64,000 bases of DNA from Bacteroides faecichinchillae JCM 17102 (lineage in GTDB: Bacteria > Bacteroidota > Bacteroidia > Bacteroidales > Bacteroidaceae), in the NCBI RefSeq assembly GCF_000614145.1, contig NZ_BAKK01000012.1, positions 60,659 through 124,658 of the forward strand. The letters are read 5' to 3'. A program made the translations under genes and the position numbers. Positions 40,479-50,484 of this stretch are shown here, in pieces. Every line of letters begins with the position of its first letter. Position 1 is the stretch's first letter. The notes beneath the pieces are model-generated. The model worked only from the letters and a program-made list of their open reading frames with translations. It had not been told where the DNA came from and searched no databases.

Positions 40479-40741
40479 CTTTGAGAAAAAGATCACAATG
40501 TTTGTTTCCGTTCTTCCTTATCTTTGAAAAAAAGACCGCAATGATTGAAAACAAACTTCCCATAGTTTGTACACCCCAAACGTATAGTTGATTGCATCAG
40601 ATTAACCGCTTGTTTCACTCAACGTTTGCGGTTGATTTGAGTAAGTTTACCGCATACTTCTTACAAATCATACAGTTGATTCAAGTGAATCAAGTACTTG
40701 TTTGAGACAATTTAAATACTTAATCTCAAATCCAAGTCAAT
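40479..40741. repeat. Phased repeat array D (twelve units of 22 bp)
   Basis: Twelve consecutive units, all 22 bases except the second (21). Unit starts: 40479, 40501, 40522, 40544, 40566, 40588, 40610, 40632, 40654, 40676, 40698 and 40720. Most begin TTG or TTTG and end in ATAG, ACAG, CCGC, GCGG, ATAC or AATG. The sequence is degenerate but the step is exact. Neighbouring units often mirror each other: AACCGC with GCGGTT flanks one unit, and TTGATTCA-AG-TGAATCAA is a perfect 18-base palindrome. It lies 151 bases upstream of the propeller/AraC regulator. Confidence 0.75.
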
Positions 40742-40823
40742 ATATAAAAGAATGCATTTTATAATGTCCGAAAAACATAACCGCTTGCTTAAAAGCAATA
40801 TTCAGAATTAATTAAACAATGGA

Positions 40824-40854
40824 TTTGCTAATTAAGCTTGAAAAATTAACTTTG
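40824..40854 (+). promoter_or_regulatory. Complete Bacteroides promoter for the propeller/AraC regulator
   Basis: TTTG (40824-40827), 19 bases, then TAACTTTG (40847-40854): both the -33 and -7 elements at the correct spacing, 38 bases before the start at 40893. Confidence 0.75.
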
Positions 40855-40892
40855 TAACTTTAAACTGAATAGCAGTCTAATCTTAATAAAAA

Positions 40893-43811
40893 ATGCGCTT
40901 ACTACTTATACTATTGGCTCTCTTTTACTCATTTACATGTTTGGCAAAGAACGAACGGAATTCTTATTCCTTCAAAAGGATAGATCATTCACAAGGGCTA
41001 TCTAATAGTGCTGTGATAAGCATATTTCAAGATAATACCGGAATCATGTGGATTGGTACTTATGACGGCATTAACTGTTATGACGGAAAAGAGATAGAAA
41101 CTTTTCGTTCCGATTTCTCTGCCAAGACAACGTTAAGCAACAATATCATCCACGCTATTCAACAAGCAGACAGTAACTGTATTTGGATTGCCGGTAATCA
41201 CATAATCAATCGTTTCTCACTATCTTCAAAAGAAGTCGTCTCCAATTACGAATTTCCGGGATTTCATTCTCCCCATTCCAACAAAAACGGAAATACCTGG
41301 TTGATAGGTACCAACAGCATACGATATTACAACACCTATCACCATCGTTTTATCAAGATAAAAAAACCAGATATAGAAATGGGTGATCCAAACAGCCACA
41401 CTTTTGTCACCGACGATGGCGATTTATGGCTTTTTCCCAACCGTTCTACCGAATTATATAAGTTTTCTCTCAATTCATTTGGGGCAGATACTTTAAATAC
41501 CCAACTCACCATCACCCCTTCTCATTTTCATTCCAAACCTCTGGAATTTATTTCTTATCAAAACGGAATACTATGTTTTGTCGATATTGACAAAGACTTA
41601 TATATTTATGATATAGTCGGTAAATCTAAGATTTATACTCGCAACATATCCTCATTACTTGAAAAATATGGTTCGATACAAGGAATTATACCCTTTTACG
41701 AAGATATAATCATAGGCTTCAAAACCAATGGGCTCATACAACTCAGAGCGTCAAAGAAATATGAGGAAAGAATCCTTAACCGTAATATTTGCATTTTCAG
41801 TATCTACAAAGATCCCCACCAAGGAATATTCTGGATAGGATCGGATGGCCAAGGAGCTATTATGTATGCACAAGATCACTCAATAGCTACCAACATAAAA
41901 TTAAATAGTCTCTCGTCCAACTTAACCCGACAAATACGTTCGTTGATGACTGATAAAGATGGTGGACTATGGTGTGGAACCAAGGGTGACGGCTTAATAT
42001 ACATCCCTGATTTTCAGAGAGGAATCGATGCAACAGAAACAAAAATATATTCACCCCAAGATATACAAAATGCTATCTCCTATTCAAAATGGGATAAAGA
42101 ATTCGAAGTATTTACATTGCAGCAAAGCCGCCATTTAAATGGTTTTTGGTTAGGAACAGGAGATACCGGACTATATTATTATTCATATGACGATAAGAAA
42201 CTTCATGCTATACTTCCTCCATCCGGCAATCCGCTTGTACATATACACAAGATATATGAGGAAAATGACTCTACACTATGGTTATCTTCTTCTGAAGACG
42301 GTATCCATAAGGTTTGGTTCAAAAAGGCACAGGCTCTTCCCTGCATTCGGAAAGAAAAGAAGTTTCATTTCTTCCGCGAACAACATGAGATCAATTCGCT
42401 CTTTTCAATGATACCCGAAGGAGATTCAATCTTATGGTTTGCCAGTCGTAACAATGGCTTGATTAAGATGAATAAACAAACTGAGAAATATAAGATTATA
42501 TCTCTTAAAGAAATATTACATAAATCAGTAGATGATATTCTATCCACCTATGTAGACAAGAGTGGGAAAATATATTTAGGAACAACAACCGGACTAGTCA
42601 GCTTAACTCAACAAAATGGTAAATTAGAACCTCATTACATAGGACTGGCAGAAGGGTTACTTAACGATATGATTCATGGTATTCTGGAAGACGGCAATGG
42701 TTTTCTTTGGCTTTCTACAAATAAAGGTATAATCAAATATAATCCTAAAAATGATTCCTCTCATGCATATTACTATAGTAGTGGCGTACAAATTGGAGAA
42801 TTCAGTGATGATGCTTACTATCAATGTCCTTATACTGAAAAACTCATATTTGGAGGTACAGACGGACTGATATATATGGATAAAGATGTAGCTACGCCTT
42901 CGGGATATTACCCGGACATCGTCCTGCGAAAGTTTAAAATTGGGAGCAAGGAAGTCAATCTTTCCAAGTATTATTCCACTGACACAAAAGCCTTGTCTAT
43001 TCCCGGTACAAAAGTTTCTTTCGCTCTTTCATTTGCAGTACCAGATTATCTGACAGGAAGTGAGATAGAATACTCTTATATGCTTAAAGGAAAAGATACG
43101 GATTGGACAAACTTTTCACCTAATAATGAAGTGATCTATTCTGATATCACAGCCGGAAAATATACGCTTAAAATTCGTTATAAAAAAGATGTTACTAATA
43201 TCTACAAAACATTGACTATCTCCATCTCAATCATACCTCCCTGGTATCGATCAATGTTGGCTTATGTAATATATACTCTATTACTAATTACAATCGGAAG
43301 TACTATATTTTATTTATCGAACAAATACCTTCAACTTAAACGCAAAGTAAAAGAACTTTCAAAAGACAATAAAGAAAGTATCTCATGTGAAGCTTCATGC
43401 CAGTACATCAAACAAATACGTGAAACAGTAACGTCAAAACTAGGTATATCCACTGATCATATGACGTGTACTACAACCGAACAGATTAATTTTATTTGGA
43501 AAGTCACACACATTATTGAGCAAAACCTGAATAAAGAAGATTTAAGTTCTACATTCATCGCCGACCAAATGGCTATGAGTCCACGACAATTTTATCGTAA
43601 ATTCAAAGAGATATCTGAAATTTCGCCAAGTGATCTTATCAGAAATTACCGAATAGAAAAAGCAGCAAGTTTACTATTAACTACCGATACCTCAATACAA
43701 GATATCATCACAGACGTCGGTATTTCAAGTCGTGCCTATTTCTATAAAGAATTTACTCGAAAATTTGATATGACTCCTAAAGATTATCGTGAATTGAATA
43801 AAAAGAAGTAA
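40893..43811 (+). CDS. Membrane-spanning propeller sensor fused directly to an AraC DNA-binding domain (no kinase)
   Basis: 972 residues. Signal peptide (LLLILLALFYSFTCLA), then a periplasmic seven-bladed-propeller pair built from reg_prop repeats (NTGIMWIGTYDGIN, GGLWCGTKGDGL, NGFLWLSTNKGI), a Y_Y_Y domain (about 720-785, YSYMLKGKDTDWTNFSPNN), one membrane segment at about 788-811 (LAYVIYTLLLITIGSTIFYL), a short linker, and a C-terminal AraC domain (about 865-970, SSTFIADQMAMSPRQFYRKF and SIQDIITDVGISSRAYFYKEF). The histidine kinase, ATPase and receiver domains of the usual Bacteroides hybrid two-component systems are absent; only about 60 residues separate membrane and DNA-binding domain. 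It probably senses a glycan fragment and controls PUL 2. Confidence 0.92.
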   Translation: MRLLLILLALFYSFTCLAKNERNSYSFKRIDHSQGLSNSAVISIFQDNTGIMWIGTYDGINCYDGKEIETFRSDFSAKTTLSNNIIHAIQQADSNCIWIAGNHIINRFSLSSKEVVSNYEFPGFHSPHSNKNGNTWLIGTNSIRYYNTYHHRFIKIKKPDIEMGDPNSHTFVTDDGDLWLFPNRSTELYKFSLNSFGADTLNTQLTITPSHFHSKPLEFISYQNGILCFVDIDKDLYIYDIVGKSKIYTRNISSLLEKYGSIQGIIPFYEDIIIGFKTNGLIQLRASKKYEERILNRNICIFSIYKDPHQGIFWIGSDGQGAIMYAQDHSIATNIKLNSLSSNLTRQIRSLMTDKDGGLWCGTKGDGLIYIPDFQRGIDATETKIYSPQDIQNAISYSKWDKEFEVFTLQQSRHLNGFWLGTGDTGLYYYSYDDKKLHAILPPSGNPLVHIHKIYEENDSTLWLSSSEDGIHKVWFKKAQALPCIRKEKKFHFFREQHEINSLFSMIPEGDSILWFASRNNGLIKMNKQTEKYKIISLKEILHKSVDDILSTYVDKSGKIYLGTTTGLVSLTQQNGKLEPHYIGLAEGLLNDMIHGILEDGNGFLWLSTNKGIIKYNPKNDSSHAYYYSSGVQIGEFSDDAYYQCPYTEKLIFGGTDGLIYMDKDVATPSGYYPDIVLRKFKIGSKEVNLSKYYSTDTKALSIPGTKVSFALSFAVPDYLTGSEIEYSYMLKGKDTDWTNFSPNNEVIYSDITAGKYTLKIRYKKDVTNIYKTLTISISIIPPWYRSMLAYVIYTLLLITIGSTIFYLSNKYLQLKRKVKELSKDNKESISCEASCQYIKQIRETVTSKLGISTDHMTCTTTEQINFIWKVTHIIEQNLNKEDLSSTFIADQMAMSPRQFYRKFKEISEISPSDLIRNYRIEKAASLLLTTDTSIQDIITDVGISSRAYFYKEFTRKFDMTPKDYRELNKKK

Positions 43812-43970
43812 AACTCTATTGTACTCTATCAGTCCTAATCAAACAAGTTATCATTTAACAATCAACTAATTACATTGTACTTAAATGCGACATGATTGTA
43901 CTTTGGCATGACATTTATGAATTATATAAATTTTGGCACAACAGAGTATTCCTTACTGCTTTCTATTTAC

Positions 43971-43978
43971 TAACTTTG
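43971..43978 (+). promoter_or_regulatory. -7 promoter element before the deacetylase-like gene
   Basis: TAACTTTG matches TAnnTTTG, 43 bases before the start at 44022. A TTTG lies at 43932 but is too far for a -33 box. Confidence 0.55.
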
Positions 43979-44021
43979 TGTCATCAATATAATTTGTAAA
44001 CGCAAATTTAATATAGACAAT

Positions 44022-45674
44022 ATGAAAAAGATTAAAAATGTATTATTTCTATTACTACTCTTAGTTTCGGTAAATACCATAGCTCGAAGTAGCCTTTCTC
44101 AAGACAGTCCCAGAATTGTCAATATCATTAATTTTATTCGCCAAGTAGAACCTAGAGATAAGAATATCACCGAAGATGTATTGTATGAAACAGTACATGA
44201 ACAAGTGAAGTTACTTACTAAATACAATCTACAAGGAACCTTTCTCTTGCAATATGACGCTTTGATCAATCCACGCTATCAAACACTACTTAAAAAAGAA
44301 ATAGAACGTGGCTCCGAAATCGGCGGGTGGTGGGAAATCACACAACCGCATGTAGAAGCTGCCGGATTAACATGGAGAGGACGTTATGCCTGGGATTGGC
44401 ATGCTGATGTTGGATTTGCTACCGGATATACTCCTAAAGAAAGAGAAAAATTAGTAGATGTCTACATGGAAAAGTTCAAATCTATATTTGGTAAATACCC
44501 AGCCTCCATAGGTTCTTGGTTTATCGACGCACATTCATTAGGATATATGTATGATAAGTATGGTATCAAAGCTTCATGTAACTGCAAAGACCAATATGGA
44601 ACTGATGGCTATACACTATGGGGAGGATACTGGAATCAGGCATATTACCCCAGTAGACTCAATGGATATATGCCAGCGCAAACAGCCAAAGGACAAATAC
44701 CAGTACCTGTATTCCGTATGTTAGGAAGTGATCCTATTTATCAATATGACACAGGTATAGGACATTCAATACAAGGAGTAATCACTCTAGAGCCTGTATA
44801 TGGAGATGCAGGAGGAAGCGAAAAATGGGTAAGACGTTTCTTCAAATCTATCTTTGAAGACCCATGTCTCGGATTCAATTATACGCAAGCAGGACAAGAA
44901 AACTCTTTCACCTGGAACAGCATGGGTAAAGGGCTTGAAATGCAAATTCCGATTCTTGCATCCCTGCAAAAGCAAGGTAAAATTAGAATAGAAACATTGG
45001 AAACTTCAGGCGAATGGTTCAAAAAGAAGTATCCATTAAATCCGCCAACATCCGTCACAACACTCACAGATACTTACGACAATGGACAGAAAACAGTATG
45101 GTTTAACAGTCGTTTTTATCGGGCGAATCTTCTATGGGAAAACAACACAATTCGTTTCAGAGACATTCAACTATTTGATGAAAATCTGGAATCTGATTAT
45201 TTGAAACAACCGGGGACTTCTAATCAATGTGTTTATATGACTTGTCCTATCATTGACGGTTTCCTATGGAGTGCTCCCAAAGACTTAGCCGGTATTAGGA
45301 TATACACAATGGACACTAATAATCATCCTAAAGAAGTATTTATGGAGAAAATGTTAGTTAAAGTATTAGGAGAAAAGGCAACAGAAATAATTTGTAAATC
45401 CGCTTCTGGTAAAGAGTATACTTTTACTATGAATGAAAAACAAATTGAGATCAAGAGTAATTATGAAAATCAATGGGTAATGAGGTTGAATGTAGCTAAA
45501 AATAAAACGTTCCCACTGAACCTTACAAATAAGCGGACGCTGAAGGGGCAAATGAAAAATATTAATTATGGAATCATTTGTAAAAAAGGTATCATAGAAA
45601 AAGAGGGAAATGGTATTTTATTCATTCCCGAGAAGAACAAAATTACAATAGATTGCTCAAATCGAGATATTTAA
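44022..45674 (+). CDS. Secreted polysaccharide-deacetylase-like protein, substrate unknown
   Basis: 550 residues with a signal peptide (KNVLFLLLLLVSVNTIARS). The first 250 residues look like a NodB-type (beta/alpha) barrel: VNIINFIRQVEPRD, YNLQGTFLLQYDALIN, RGSEIGGWWEITQPH, and FGKYPASIGSWFIDAHSLGY followed by YDKYGIKAS, the usual order of strands and the late His in deacetylase-type folds. The metal-binding Asp/His triad is not clearly canonical, so it may be a hydrolase on the same fold. The C-terminal 200 residues form a beta-rich domain of unknown type. It sits alone between the regulator and SusC and ends in a terminator. It may be an uncharacterised carbohydrate-active enzyme. Confidence 0.7.
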   Translation: MKKIKNVLFLLLLLVSVNTIARSSLSQDSPRIVNIINFIRQVEPRDKNITEDVLYETVHEQVKLLTKYNLQGTFLLQYDALINPRYQTLLKKEIERGSEIGGWWEITQPHVEAAGLTWRGRYAWDWHADVGFATGYTPKEREKLVDVYMEKFKSIFGKYPASIGSWFIDAHSLGYMYDKYGIKASCNCKDQYGTDGYTLWGGYWNQAYYPSRLNGYMPAQTAKGQIPVPVFRMLGSDPIYQYDTGIGHSIQGVITLEPVYGDAGGSEKWVRRFFKSIFEDPCLGFNYTQAGQENSFTWNSMGKGLEMQIPILASLQKQGKIRIETLETSGEWFKKKYPLNPPTSVTTLTDTYDNGQKTVWFNSRFYRANLLWENNTIRFRDIQLFDENLESDYLKQPGTSNQCVYMTCPIIDGFLWSAPKDLAGIRIYTMDTNNHPKEVFMEKMLVKVLGEKATEIICKSASGKEYTFTMNEKQIEIKSNYENQWVMRLNVAKNKTFPLNLTNKRTLKGQMKNINYGIICKKGIIEKEGNGILFIPEKNKITIDCSNRDI

Positions 45675-45733
45675 AATTAAAACAACAATACAAATGCAAA
45701 GATGGCATTCTATGACAAAGAAATGCTAATTAT

Positions 45734-45785
45734 GAAGTGGCTTTAATAACTGAAAATTTGAAGTTTTTAAAAGCCACTTCTTTAC
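45734..45785 (+). terminator. Terminator after the deacetylase-like gene
   Basis: GAAGTGGCTTT pairs with AAAGCCACTTC (11 bases) across a 26-base loop, followed by TTTACT. Confidence 0.6.
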
Positions 45786-46817
45786 TATAAGAATCAATAA
45801 ATTAGCAATACTTCATTCCCCATTATTAAATCAGTTTTGAATAAGACATGCACATCTCCTTAATTAAATTAGAGAATGATATGGGATCAGTGTCAATATG
45901 AAATATAATAAAAATAAAACCATATAAACTTGTAGTTACAAATTAAGCATCCAACTCATCAATCTCCAACCAGACATAATTCACAAACCTCAAATAAGAT
46001 TATTACTTTATTCAATGAAAGATTGAATACGTAATATTATCAATCCAATTAATATAGGTAGTAATCTTACAGATATTTTTTCAAACAACAAAGAAAGCAA
46101 CTTGAATATATGGCATCTGCATATAATCTTTCAGAAAAGTATCTTTTAAGTATTCAAGATATTAAACCTTTAAGAGATCAATCTATTTGATTCTACCACG
46201 AAACAGCACTTCAATCAGCTTTAAGAAAGCCTCAATAAGATAAATTTAATAGACACAAAAAATCACCTAAATTAATTATCTGTTTATTTTGCAAGTATAT
46301 ATCAAAAAAACAAAGAAATCCCCAATAAAATAGATTCTCCCAATAATGGCTTATACCAATAAGAGCATCGACTTCATAAAGCCTAATAGTAAATAATATT
46401 TTTAAACTTACATAACTATAATTTAATAGAATAATACACAACATAATTAAAGATCAATAAGTAACTATGAAATTATTAGCATTTGAGATATTACTAACTA
46501 TACAAAAAATACGAATCTATTATCTCCATGAAATAATCAATAATTTATAATTACTAGCTCAAGCACATACGCATAAACACTCCCTTTCAATATAAAGATA
46601 AATATCTATTTAAAAGACCATTAAAAGAAATCATCATAATACACACCCTCTTACAAAACATATAAATATCACAACTAATATTTAGTATTAAGCTTATTAA
46701 CCAGAATATTTAAATAGTATTTTGTGAGTTCTAATTGAATTCTATAAAAAATCAATTTAGTATCATAATTGAAAGAATAAATATCATTATTTTAAACTAA
46801 AAGCAACAAACACATCG
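45786..46817. other. Long AT-rich intergenic region, no gene recognised
   Basis: About 1 kb with very low GC and no convincing coding frame, RNA gene or mobile element. A 34-codon stretch near 46089-46190 (reading KQQRKQLEYMASAYNLSEK and on to a stop) has coding-like composition and may be a gene fossil, but it matches nothing I can name. Confidence 0.4.
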
Positions 46818-46825
46818 TATATTTG
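46818..46825 (+). promoter_or_regulatory. -7 promoter element for the PUL 2 SusC operon
   Basis: TATATTTG matches TAnnTTTG. It predicts an untranslated leader of about 370 bases before the chosen SusC start at 47204. Confidence 0.5.
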
Positions 46826-47203
46826 CAATCATAAATCACAACATACATCACTAATAATACCAATAAGTATTATTAATAAAAAATGTATAACCAGTTAAAC
46901 TTAAAAAGCCTATGACATAACAACATCTCCTAAGTACAAAAACACAGCATATCCTTGATATGCAGAAAAGCACCTAACATAGTCCATAAATCATTACAGC
47001 ACAATAGTTGTTTTATAATTATCAGGACTATAAGTACTGTTCAAAGGCAGAAAACAAAAAGCAAAGAGAAAAGTGATTTGTCTCTTTATTCTGTTTACTT
47101 TAACCTTATTATTCCATTGATAGACTCAAAAAGTGACTATCTGGAATTTGAACAGAAGTCGTTAACTTATAAATTAATACAATTAACTTTAAACGCTTAT
47201 TTC

Positions 47204-50200
47204 ATGCAACATTTTAAAGAAACTCTAAAAAAAAGTTCTCATCTATATTGGAGTGAGAATCTGAAAAAAAGCAGTAAAAGAAGAAAGTTTCTTCCCTACT
47301 ATTTCCGACATTCAACATTGCCATTTATTAGTATATTTATCATATTGTCAGCCACCCCAAGCTATGCAAATAATATGCTTGGAATTAATTCTGTGAACAA
47401 TGTAATGCAAGATGGTAAAATCATAGGTGTTATTACTGACTTAGACGGCAATTTCTTACCTGGAGTAAGTATTGTCATTGAAGGAACTAACATCGGAGTA
47501 GTCTCTGATATAGACGGTAACTTCACAATTGCTGCCAGAGTTGGAGATGTTTTGAAATTCTCTTTTATCGGGATGAAAACCCAACTAAAGAAAATTACAG
47601 ATAATAAACGTCTTAAGATTATCATGGAAGAAGAAAACAAAGCATTAGATGAAGTGGTAGTTGTAGGTTTCGGTACACAGAAAAAAGAAAGTGTTGTCAG
47701 TTCAATCACGACGGTTAAGGTTAAAGACATCAAAGGCCCAACAAGCAACTTGACAACCATGTTATCCGGACGTATAGCAGGTATCATTTCTTATCAAACC
47801 AGTGGAGAACCAGGACAGGATAATGCCAAATTCTTTGTTCGTGGCGTAGGCTCTTTCGGAGCCGGTAAAGTAGATCCATTAATATTAATTGATGGAATAG
47901 AATCAAGTAACAATGATTTGGCACGTTTACAACCCGATGATATAGAATCCTTTTCGGTCTTGAAGGATGCCACAGCATCTGCTGTATATGGTTCTCGAGG
48001 TGCGAATGGGGTTATCCTGGTAAATACCAAATCGGGCAAAGAGTCAAAAACTAAATTTAATTTTCGTGTTGAGAACTCTATTTCCACAAATACCAGAAAC
48101 TTTAAATTTACCGACAATATCACCTATATGGAATTAGCAAATGAGGCTGCACTAACCAGAGACCCATTGGCTACTTTACCATATACACAAAATAAAATTG
48201 ATCATACGCGAAATGGAGATAATCCATTACTCTATCCCAATAATAATTGGATCGATCAATTAATCAAAGACAATACGATGAACCAACGATACAATATGAA
48301 TGTATCGGGAGGTGGAAAAGTTGCTCAATACTATATTGCAGGTACACTGAATATAGATAATGGTATTTTGAAAAGCGGTGCTTCCAAACAATTTGATAAT
48401 AACTCAAAATTAAGAAACTACTCTATTCGATCAAACACCAATCTTCATGTAACATCGACAACAGAGGCTATCATACGTGTTTACGGACAATTTGATGATC
48501 AAAACGGTCCTATTGGCGGCGGAAGTTCTGTTTTTAATTCTGCTATCTGGTCAAATCCAGTAATGTTCCCGGCAACCTATCCAAAATCAATGTCGCCGTA
48601 TGCCAATCATGAATTATTTGGAAATGCTTTGATACCTAATAGTACTACCTTATACGAAAATCCGTATGCCAAAATGGTTTCCGGATATTCAGCGAAGAAA
48701 ACTTCCAGAATTAATGCTCAATTTGAATTAAGACAAGATTTGAAATTCATTACTGACGGACTCAAAATACGTGCTATGGGTTATGTTGAAAGATACTCCG
48801 AATTTGAAGTTTCCCGTAATTTCAACCCATTTTTTTATAAAGCTAATACAGATGAGTATGGAAATATTTCACTACTCCCATATAACGACGGCGGTTCTAA
48901 TTCAATTGGAAATGTTGGTACTGAATATTTAAGTTATAACGAAGGAGGAAAGATCGTAAATAGTAAAATGTATGCTGAAATAGTAGCAACCTATGATCGT
49001 GTATTTAGAGAAACACACAGTGTAAATGCATTGTTAATCGGACGTATATCTGATTACTCAACAGGTAATGCCGGAAATTTACAAGCTTCTCTCCCTTCCC
49101 GAAATGTAGGTTTGTCTGGACGTGCAGCTTATAATTATGGTTCCCGTTATTTTGCAGAATTCAATTTCGGTTTGAATGCAAGCGAACGTTTCCATAAAAA
49201 TAACCGATGGGGGTTCTTTCCATCTATAGGTCTTGCATGGAATATAGCTAATGAGAAATTCTGGGAACCTCTAAAAAACAAAATTGAAAGTTTAAAAATC
49301 AGAGGTTCATACGGTTTAGTAGGAAATGATCAAATCGGAAATGAAAATGACCGTTTCTTTTATCTGTCCAACGTAAACTTATCAGACGAAGGTTACGGTT
49401 ATACATTTGGAGAATTATACAGTTATCATCGTCCGGGAGTTTCTATTAATCGTTATGCCAACGAAAAAATCGGATGGGAAACCTCTAAACAGGCAAATAT
49501 AGCAGTAGATATATCTGGTATGGGTTTTAACCTTACAGCCGAATACTTCACTCAATATCGTTCAAATATTCTAATGGATCGTTCGTATATTCCTAACACT
49601 ATGGGACTAACAGCTGCGGTAAAAGCTAATGTAGGAGAGGTATCCAATCATGGAATGGATTTATCATTGGAATATAATAAAGCATTTACAAATTCAATGT
49701 GGATACAGTCTCGTTTCAATTTCACCTATGCACATAATGAGCTAAAAGTATTCGACGAGCCTTCATATCCATCCAATGAATACTATCGTACCCGAGTTGG
49801 ATTACCCTACAATACAACATACGGTCTTATTGCTGAACGATTGTTTGTAGATGATGCAGATGTCGCAAACTCACCCAATCAGACATTTGGTAAATACGGG
49901 CTGGTGATATCAAATATCGAGACATGAACGGTGACGGGCAGATAACAGAAGCAGATGCAGTTCCCATCGGATTACCGACAGAACCAGAAATTAACTACGG
50001 TTTCGGTGCATCTCTAGGATGGAAGGACTTTGATTTTAGCTTTTTCTTCCAAGGATTAGGCCGCCGTTCTTTCCAGATCAGCTCGTCAAATCTGTCTCCA
50101 TTTGTAATCAATGGAGGAAATCAAAACGGATTATTAGAGGTTATTGCAGATGATCACTGGTCTGAAGACAACAGAAACATTTATGCATTCTGGCCACGTT

Positions 50201-50472
50201 TAAGTCCGGTACAGGTAGCAAACAATAATCAGACCTCTACTTGGTGGTTACGAGACGGAGCATTTTTACGTTTAAAAAATATTGAACTTGGTTACAATAT
50301 ACCGACTAAAATCCTTTCTAAATGGAATATGAGTAATCTGCGCCTTTACTTTAATGCATCCAATCTGTTTGTTTGGAGTAAATTCAAGATGTGGGATCCT
50401 GAAATGGGAGGTAACGGTATAGGATATCCTGTTCAGAGAGTTTTCAACATAGGTTTAACAATCGGAATTTAA
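47204..50472 (+). CDS. SusC-like TonB-dependent transporter; one single-base break
   Basis: Outer-membrane glycan importer, 1089 residues restored. The start is the Met of MQHFKETLKK, because the signal sequence follows it (FISIFIILSATPSYA); the frame is open upstream to 46955 but that part has no protein-like character. No STN domain, unlike the PUL 1 SusC. The carboxypeptidase-like domain (GVITDLDGNFLPGVSIVIEG), plug (VVVVGFGTQKKESVVSSI, FFVRGVGSFGAG, LILIDGIES) and barrel follow. The break is at 49898-49900: tacgggctgg should read tacggggctgg (one G), which restores YGAGDIKYRDMNGDGQIT. SusD begins 12 bases after the stop. Confidence 0.93.
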
Positions 50473-50484
50473 ACAATAATAGAA

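Noticed and set aside
46089..46235. Coding-like AT-rich stretch before SusC of PUL 2
   Set aside because: Contains an in-frame stop, has no start and matches no family; mentioned only in the spacer entry.
46232..46444. Small minus-strand open frame in the AT-rich spacer
   Set aside because: Low-complexity hydrophobic reading of AT-rich DNA with no promoter, ribosome site or family resemblance.
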